Assembly (NCBI GenBank): GCA_964425745.1
Contig: CAYRNW010000014.1
Location: 1 to 64,000 of the forward strand
Length of the DNA stretch: 64,000 nucleotides
DNA from: CALCNS01 sp964425745
GTDB lineage: Bacteria; Bacillota; JAAYKD01
Direction: 5' to 3'
Every line of letters begins with the position of its first letter. Position 1 is the first letter of the stretch. The translations under genes were made by a program, and so were the position numbers. Below, in pieces: positions 58,640 through 64,000 of the stretch. The notes beneath the pieces were generated by a model. It saw only the letters and a program-made list of their open reading frames with translations, ran no database searches and was not told the DNA's origin.

Positions 58640-60764
58640 GTTCTTCGTCCTCCTCCCAATAGCGATGGAACCAATGCGAGAACAGTCGTACTGCAATGGC
58701 TGCACCGATACCTAAAATCACGCCTAAGGCCAATCCCCACAGTCCGCGATTCATACTGATCCACATACCGGACCGCACATGAGCAAAGGAGTTCACAACC
58801 GAAACCCACCCTACGGTTGCTAATGCCAACAAAGGGCCTACTAGGAAGCGCTGCCCAAACGCCCACAAGAGGGGCATTAGCAGAATGGCAGGATATCCAA
58901 TCAAGAATTCTTTGTTACGGGGTCTGGCGACTAAGACACGTTCTAAAAAGGCTCGCATTTTCAATTCTAATCCACTGATCGCTCCCACCGAAGCATTTCC
59001 GGAACGCAAAATATAATAGAAAAGGGCCCCTGCAGCAACCACTGCAAACATTGCCCAAAGCACGGTGATAGGGCTGGCTAAAAGTTGTTTCAAATCACAA
59101 CGCATTTCCTTCCAGCCGCGCTTCTCGACCGGTGCTTGAAATTGGAAGCCGTAACGCATGAAATACCACAGTCCCAGTATCAACAGTGGTAAGACAAATC
59201 CCACTTTAACACCGCGAAAATATTGAAGTTCCAGCATAAAAGTGTTGTCGCTCATGATGACACCCAACAGCACTCCACCGGCAAAAACGATGAGGAAACT
59301 GCCGACCGCTAAGAAGACGCCTTGTACCAAGAAACTCCACTTGCGCAGGTTTCCCTTAAGGCGCTCTAGTTGCTTCATGGTGAATATTCCTGCCATAACC
59401 GGATACAACACTTGGGCTGCAAATGCTAAAAGTTGCCGCATGGTCACCCAAGCTCCTCCAACCGTCGCGGTCGAGCGCGCCAGATATCCCGATGCCAAGG
59501 CTGCAAGAAGAGCCAAAGCAATTAGAATCCACCAGAAAAGCGGTTTCCCCTCGATTCCCCATTGCATCAGAAACAAAACAGCGGTCCATGCAAGAGATAG
59601 CGGGATCAAGATCATCCATCCTACCAAATGAAAGGGTTCCAAGGCAATGGCCGGACCGATTTCATAACCGGAATTTTGAATGCTTTGCACACCGGCTTGT
59701 AAAATACGTTGATTCAATTTCAAAATCTCATCTGGGCTCTTTAACTGATTTTCAAACAAACGCAAATAGACGACTCGAATATTGCGGTCAACGGCTGCTC
59801 TGAGCCATCGTTCTTGAATCCCTTGCTCGGTCAGCCAATCTTTTTTGTCCAGTTCAGCTCGTTGGATGGCATAGACACGAACGGCTTGAAAATCTAAGGC
59901 CTGCAAAAGGGCTTCATCTCCCGCGAGATGGATGCTGTCGAGTTGGGTCATGGTTTCGACTAACCCATAATACCAGTTTTGTTCTCGTAGAAGTTCAACA
60001 AATGCCGTAAAGGCGGTATCGGGTTTTGTATAGTCTACGGGTTGACCATAAAGGTCTTGAGTGCCGGGAAGCTTGGTTCCGGTCACGATTACCCCAGTCA
60101 CTTGACCAGAATCAACAAAGGGACGATATTGTTCTAAAAGCGTTTCCGCCGAGATCCCCGGTCTGTTGGCTGGACGCAACTGAACGTTAAATCCTAAAGC
60201 AAGATACTCTTCAAATTCCTCTGAGTCATACCAAAGCCCCGCACCTTCGTAAAGGTCCCAATAGGCCGACGGCATTTCTAAAACCGTGATATTTTGATTT
60301 TGAAAGACTCTCCAATGCAGTGTTTCAATCGCCTCTTCTAATGAAGAAAGCAAATTATCATAGATTTTCGCTTCATTGATCAGAATATAATGGCTCATCG
60401 GTCGCAATGGTCCTTGAAGGAGTTGTGCAAATTCGCCATTGGCTTGACTGCGCACCAATGCAGCGGCCTCTGGGTATTCGAGAACTGTAATATCTCCCCG
60501 TTCCTCGAGAAGCTTTAGGGTTTTCTGATATACCGTTGCCGTCGTAGCTCCCGCTGCTTTGAAATCTGCCAACGCCTCTACATAAATGTCATGATCTCCA
60601 TAACCTATTGCACTTAGATAAATTTCCTCGGTATCGATGACGACCTCGACTTGCCGTGCTTGTGCTTCTACCTCAATCCGGCGAAATGCCTGATAAAACA
60701 CCGGCAAGAGAGATAGGATGATCAATACCACCAAAATTTGCTGAATTCGTTTGTTTTTAGTCAA
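58620..60764 (-). CDS. DUF5693 family membrane protein (714 aa)
   Basis: The gene starts at TTG 60764, seven bases after AAGGAGAG, overlapping the previous gene by eight bases. One N-terminal helix (about 8-26), a large extracytoplasmic domain (30-375) and about ten C-terminal helices. The outer domain contains GYGDHDIYVEALADF, VTGTKLPG and VVYLRLFENQ. The membrane part ends with FLIGYPAILLMPLLW and GLALGVILGIGAA. DUF5693 proteins accompany csaB in many Bacillota, and a flippase or polymerase role for the wall polymer is plausible, but unproven. It is a paralogue of the next gene upstream. Confidence 0.87.
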   Translation of the reverse strand: MTKNKRIQQILVVLIILSLLPVFYQAFRRIEVEAQARQVEVVIDTEEIYLSAIGYGDHDIYVEALADFKAAGATTATVYQKTLKLLEERGDITVLEYPEAAALVRSQANGEFAQLLQGPLRPMSHYILINEAKIYDNLLSSLEEAIETLHWRVFQNQNITVLEMPSAYWDLYEGAGLWYDSEEFEEYLALGFNVQLRPANRPGISAETLLEQYRPFVDSGQVTGVIVTGTKLPGTQDLYGQPVDYTKPDTAFTAFVELLREQNWYYGLVETMTQLDSIHLAGDEALLQALDFQAVRVYAIQRAELDKKDWLTEQGIQERWLRAAVDRNIRVVYLRLFENQLKSPDEILKLNQRILQAGVQSIQNSGYEIGPAIALEPFHLVGWMILIPLSLAWTAVLFLMQWGIEGKPLFWWILIALALLAALASGYLARSTATVGGAWVTMRQLLAFAAQVLYPVMAGIFTMKQLERLKGNLRKWSFLVQGVFLAVGSFLIVFAGGVLLGVIMSDNTFMLELQYFRGVKVGFVLPLLILGLWYFMRYGFQFQAPVEKRGWKEMRCDLKQLLASPITVLWAMFAVVAAGALFYYILRSGNASVGAISGLELKMRAFLERVLVARPRNKEFLIGYPAILLMPLLWAFGQRFLVGPLLALATVGWVSVVNSFAHVRSGMWISMNRGLWGLALGVILGIGAAIAVRLFSHWFHRYWEEDEEHAEQAN

Positions 60765-62451
60765 GAGAATGCTCTCCTTCCGAGTGTTGCGGTATTGTAG
60801 GCAGGGTTGGTTGAATTCGACGTGTAATGGCATAGGCCAAGAGTGCCAATGGGATTCCTAAGAGTAGGCCCCAGCCGACACGCGACAACGACAAAAGATA
60901 AGGTGTATGCAAATGCATAAAGGTATTAAAGATCGACACTTGACCGGCAGTAGCTAGAAAAAGCATTGCTAAAGCAATCCAAGGGGTTGATAAGAAAAAG
61001 GGCAAAAGGAAGAGTCCGGGGTATCCAGTCAAGAACTCCTTGAAACGCGGCCGTACCCCAAAAAACTGTTGCAAGAGATTGCGTAAGGATCGTTCGATTC
61101 CGCTGACGGCACTGGTTTCATTGCCACTGCGAATCAGGTAAAATGCAATCAGTCCTAGAAAAGCGACTCCGGCCATTACCTGTTTACCGGAGAATAGATT
61201 CGTACGATCCATCTTCTGCAAACGATACGGTGAGCGTAAGAGAGCATAGGCTGATGTTAAAACGAGGGGCAGAAAATACGCTATTTTCACGCCGCGGAAG
61301 CTAAAAATCGCATTCAAATACACCGTTTCCGAAAGCAAGCCATTGGTAATGGTCGCACCAATTAAGGTTAGAACACTAATTCCAAACAATCCTAGAACCG
61401 CTAGTTTCAATCGTTCCTGACGTGTTTGCTCCGGCTGGCTATGCTGTAGAAGCAGGGTTAATCCTAAACTGGGGAAAAACGTCGCTGCCAGTAAGGCGAG
61501 GCCATCGAACAAATCGCGACCCGGTAACCATCCGTAGGCATACGCGAATGCAGCCAGCAGAGCGGCAAACAAACTGCCAATCAGTAAAGGTGGGGTCGTG
61601 AGTTTGGGCAACCAACAAGCAAGCAAGAGCGCGCCCGCGGCTACGATGCCAACGGTCATATAGAGGAACAATGTAAAAGGAATCGGCACCCCCGTTAACG
61701 GTTCAGCCTTGCCTAAGATAAATCCAGCACCCTGTAGATCTCCGGATGTCTGTTCTAACCAGTGTTGCAGGCTTTGCAACTCCTGCCCGGGCGTCATATC
61801 CATATGTTTAAACGGTTTCAGAAATACGAAACGAATATTGCGGTCGGTGACTGCCAACAAAAGTTCTTCTCGGGTGTCATATGGATATCCGGGGTGAACA
61901 CGGATTACGCTCGCATTGGCCGCACCCAAATAGGTTTCCAAGCCTTTTTGCTCTCCCAAGAACTCAACCATTCCTAAGGTTGCGCCTCGCATAGCAATGA
62001 TTTGAGCAATGGTATTGGTGTTGATCTCATTGCCATAACCATACACTTCATAGCCGCTGAAAAACCACATATGCTGATTTGGCAAGGTAAATACTGCGGT
62101 TAACACTTGATTTAAGTCTTCGTATCCTTGTTCCTCAAGGGTGTTCGAAACTTGCGGAGTCAAAATCAACCCATGATCATGAGCATATTGTAATAAACTG
62201 TAAGGCACCTCTAGAAGATCCTGATCTAAAAGCACCAAGCTGGTCATCCCCCACGATTGTGCTTGTTCAACCAGCTCCAGTGGTTGCATGGAAACGGTTT
62301 CGGCGATCTTGACGAGATCCCCATACTCTAAGGCTAATTCTACTTGTTTATTGGCTTCTTCGCGAGGGACTCGAACCGCCAAAACCCGGACGCTCAACAC
62401 TAGGGAAGCCAATAGAAGAAACCATAGAAAACGATGCTTCGGTTGTTTCAT
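60757..62451 (-). CDS. DUF5693 family membrane protein (564 aa)
   Basis: First gene of the six-gene operon, from ATG 62451 with GGAG upstream. It has an N-terminal helix (8-24), an extracytoplasmic domain (25-265) with RFVFLKPFKHMDMT and GYGNEINTN, and about nine helices. Its C-terminal region (FLTGYPGLFLLPFF, LSRVGWGLLLGIPLALL) clearly matches the 714-aa neighbour, so the two are a tandem duplication. The outer domain is about 100 residues shorter. It probably acts with its paralogue in wall-polymer assembly. Confidence 0.86.
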   Translation of the reverse strand: MKQPKHRFLWFLLLASLVLSVRVLAVRVPREEANKQVELALEYGDLVKIAETVSMQPLELVEQAQSWGMTSLVLLDQDLLEVPYSLLQYAHDHGLILTPQVSNTLEEQGYEDLNQVLTAVFTLPNQHMWFFSGYEVYGYGNEINTNTIAQIIAMRGATLGMVEFLGEQKGLETYLGAANASVIRVHPGYPYDTREELLLAVTDRNIRFVFLKPFKHMDMTPGQELQSLQHWLEQTSGDLQGAGFILGKAEPLTGVPIPFTLFLYMTVGIVAAGALLLACWLPKLTTPPLLIGSLFAALLAAFAYAYGWLPGRDLFDGLALLAATFFPSLGLTLLLQHSQPEQTRQERLKLAVLGLFGISVLTLIGATITNGLLSETVYLNAIFSFRGVKIAYFLPLVLTSAYALLRSPYRLQKMDRTNLFSGKQVMAGVAFLGLIAFYLIRSGNETSAVSGIERSLRNLLQQFFGVRPRFKEFLTGYPGLFLLPFFLSTPWIALAMLFLATAGQVSIFNTFMHLHTPYLLSLSRVGWGLLLGIPLALLAYAITRRIQPTLPTIPQHSEGEHSLD

Positions 62452-62527
62452 AAAAAAACTCCATCTCTTGTTTGGTTATTTATAACATCATACTTTTCTG
62501 CTTCCACCCCTAAAACTCCTCTAAACA

Positions 62528-62567
62528 GGGGACGGTTCTCCCCTATTTAAAGGGGACGGTTCTCTCC
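62528..62567. repeat. Two directly repeated REP-like half-elements
   Basis: GGGGACGGTTCTCCCC (62528-62543) and GGGGACGGTTCTCTCC (62552-62567) lie head to tail, separated by TATTTAAA. No complementary arm is present. They sit between the divergent DUF5693 operon and the last SLH gene. Confidence 0.8.
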
Positions 62568-62586
62568 TTTTTTGTTTCTTTTCATA

Positions 62587-62615
62587 TTGTCATTAACCCA
62601 ACTTAGTGCTATACT
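62587..62615 (+). promoter_or_regulatory. Sigma-A promoter of the SLH gene
   Basis: TTGTCA (62587-62592), a 17-base spacer and TATACT (62610-62615), 43 bases before the ATG. Confidence 0.75.
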
Positions 62616-62658
62616 CTAATTGATTCAAATAAGGTCTAAATTGATTGGAGGAATTATC

Positions 62659-63759
62659 ATGAAGAAGAGCTTACTGGTTATTCTCACCTTTAGTTTGATT
62701 ATGACTCTTTTATTCCCATTGGTCGTACAGGCTGCACTTCCCGAAGGAGTCCCTTCGACTCTCGAAGCCCCTAGTATAAAAAATATTGTCTTAAAACACG
62801 ATGAAGACAATTTGCCATATTTTGAAGCACAGGTGTTTTTTCCGCAAAGTGTGCTTGATCTCGATACCGAAAAGCCCTCTGGGGGTTCTGTATTTTGGGA
62901 ATACTCTGTCAAAATAGATAATGGGGCTTGGGAAGATTTCGGTGGAGGCGGCTATATTGATGTTTATACCGCTGGAGAAGAAGGGGTCTATCTGACCGCA
63001 ACAAACTTTCCAATCACCTTCGACCCTATCGATGAAGGGACCATGACCTCAATCGACATCAAAAGTCACTTATACTCTTATCGCTTACGGGTTTTCTATT
63101 ATTACTTTGAAAATTGGCAAGACCTCGAACCCGTCTATTCCCCCGTATCCAACACGGTAACCATTGGATCCGGCGCCTTTTATTCCAATGCCAATGAGTG
63201 GGCAAAACCAGAGTTAGGCAAAGCCAATGAATATGGCTTGATTCCGGAGATTCTCAACGGAGTCGATATGACTCAACCGATTACACGGGAAGAGTTTTGC
63301 GAATTAGCAGTTGTATTATATGAAAAGATGACCGGGATTACCGCAACTCCAGAATCCCCAAATCCTTTTAAAGACACAACCAACCCGCAAATTTTAAAAG
63401 CCTATGCTTTGAAAATCACAAATGGCATCTCTGCGACCACCTTTGAACCGAACACATTGATTACACGAGAACAATGTGCTGCAATGTTATTCAGAGCAAT
63501 AAAAGCCATAAAACCAAATGGGGATTTTTCCATTGCCGGAGTCGCCGATTTCCCGGATCAGATTCATATAGCTACCTACGCCATTGAAGCAACAAAGTTT
63601 ATGTCGAAAATCGGCATCATCAAAGGCGATTCCGATGGAAATTTCATGCCGAAAGCCACTACTGAGACTCAAATCGCAGCCCGTTACGGTATGGCTACTC
63701 GAGAAGCAGCTACCCTAATGGTTGTTAGAAGTTACGAAAAGATTCCCACTTTATCCTAG
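62659..63759 (+). CDS. Secreted SLH-domain surface protein
   Basis: A 366-aa protein from ATG 62659, seven bases after TTGGAGGAA. Residues 1-26 are a signal peptide (KKSLLVILTFSLIM...VVQAA). Residues 30-175 form a beta-rich domain with many Tyr and Gly residues, of unknown function. The C-terminal 180 residues carry three SLH repeats (NEWAKPELGKANEYGLIP, the ITREEFCELAVVLYEK helix, TNGISATTFEPNTLITREQ, SKIGIIKGDSDGNFMPKAT). It would be held on the surface by the CsaB-modified polymer. Confidence 0.9.
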   Translation: MKKSLLVILTFSLIMTLLFPLVVQAALPEGVPSTLEAPSIKNIVLKHDEDNLPYFEAQVFFPQSVLDLDTEKPSGGSVFWEYSVKIDNGAWEDFGGGGYIDVYTAGEEGVYLTATNFPITFDPIDEGTMTSIDIKSHLYSYRLRVFYYYFENWQDLEPVYSPVSNTVTIGSGAFYSNANEWAKPELGKANEYGLIPEILNGVDMTQPITREEFCELAVVLYEKMTGITATPESPNPFKDTTNPQILKAYALKITNGISATTFEPNTLITREQCAAMLFRAIKAIKPNGDFSIAGVADFPDQIHIATYAIEATKFMSKIGIIKGDSDGNFMPKATTETQIAARYGMATREAATLMVVRSYEKIPTLS

Positions 63760-63791
63760 AATTTTGTTGTATTAAAAACTGAATTTCTCGA

Positions 63792-63816
63792 GGGACGGTT
63801 CTTACAGAATCGTCCC
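63792..63816. repeat. REP-like palindrome, short form
   Basis: GGGACGGTTCTTACAGAATCGTCCC is a compact hairpin of the same family, 32 bases after the SLH stop. Followed by TTTCC-TTTAG, it may also end transcription. Confidence 0.8.
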
Positions 63817-63874
63817 TTTCCTTTAGTCGTCTTACTTGTCATGGTATGATATACTGGTTATAGAGGTGATTAAT

Positions 63875-64000
63875 ATGTCAAAAACACTCGTATTAGCCGA
63901 AAAACCTTCGGTAGGGCGTGAATTGGCCCGGGTTTTAGGTTGTACTAATAAACAAAACGGATTTATGGAAGGCCCCAAATATGTGGTTACTTGGGCTTTA
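63875..64000 (+). CDS. topB: DNA topoisomerase III, N-terminal fragment
   Basis: The frame begins at ATG 63875 after TAGAGGTGA and runs off the window. The 42 visible residues, including LVLAEKPSVGRELARVLGC and the KYVVTWAL strand, are the start of the TOPRIM domain of type IA topoisomerases; the AEKPSVG motif holds the conserved Glu. TopB decatenates DNA. The remainder is outside the window. Confidence 0.88.
   Translation, partial: MSKTLVLAEKPSVGRELARVLGCTNKQNGFMEGPKYVVTWAL

Noticed and set aside
1..64000. tRNA, rRNA or origin sequences
   Set aside because: No cloverleaf with a TTCRANNC arm, no rRNA-like sequence and no DnaA-box cluster was seen on either strand by eye; a tRNAscan or covariance search was not possible.

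Overview
The window looks like chromosomal DNA of a Bacillota (Firmicutes) bacterium, most likely an anaerobic, Clostridia-like lineage. The evidence is strong Shine-Dalgarno sequences (AAGGAGG type) before nearly every gene, frequent TTG and GTG starts, sigma-A promoters (TTGACA-N17-TATAAT type), a perfect CIRCE element, SLH-domain surface proteins with a csaB-type anchoring operon, and a large set of PAS/GAF/GGDEF signalling proteins. The species cannot be named from the sequence. I saw no rRNA, tRNA, CRISPR array, integrase or transposase gene.

Layout. 1-710 is the end of a phage-like lysis module (holin tail plus a 191-aa protein). It is followed convergently by a large PLD-nuclease/helicase/DUF3427 protein (938-4087). 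4.3-17.2 kb holds CIRCE-controlled hsp20, two paralogous PAS-GAF-GGDEF-HD-GYP proteins, a membrane diguanylate cyclase, an M42 peptidase, an SLH protein, an MFS exporter and a DUF4932 metalloprotease. 17.3-21.2 kb is a LytS-like kinase, an overlapping receiver-BTAD regulator and an AraC/GyrI-like regulator. 21.3-25.0 kb has a Cys/Met lyase with a permease, a methyltransferase and a DUF1801 protein. 25.2-28.1 kb is a four-gene operon of uncharacterised membrane proteins (DUF6754 family), flanked on both sides by related 105-bp nested palindromes. 28.6-32.1 kb is a TetR-autoregulated ABC-2 exporter operon including a 46-aa membrane protein. 32.3-46.5 kb is mixed: a diguanylate cyclase, CPBP protease, amidase, a truncated sigma factor coupled to an SLH protein, GNAT, macrodomain and VWA proteins, a CNNM/CorC exporter with a structured leader, a C39-like protease, ZIP transporter, a PadR regulator coupled to a divergent second EF-Ts, Nudix, and an AlkX/YcaQ-like glycosylase. 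46.4-54.9 kb has a GGDEF-EAL protein, MFS plus M20 amidohydrolase, then an ATC-hydrolase-like protein coupled to a KdpD lacking its N-terminal sensor domain and to KdpE. 55.0-62.5 kb is one six-gene operon (two DUF5693 proteins, CsaB, a WecG/TagA glycosyltransferase and a split transketolase). The window ends with another SLH protein and the start of topB.

How it fits together. Two themes recur. One is the cell surface: CsaB-type pyruvylation of a wall polymer would anchor the three SLH proteins seen here. The other is c-di-GMP signalling, with five GGDEF domains, two HD-GYP domains and one EAL domain. A third layer is a family of REP-like palindromes built from GGGGACGGTTCT/AGAACCGTCCCC. At least eleven copies or fragments sit between operons, and some have entered coding sequence. 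The best candidates for something undescribed are the palindrome-flanked DUF6754 operon and the PadR/EF-Ts unit.
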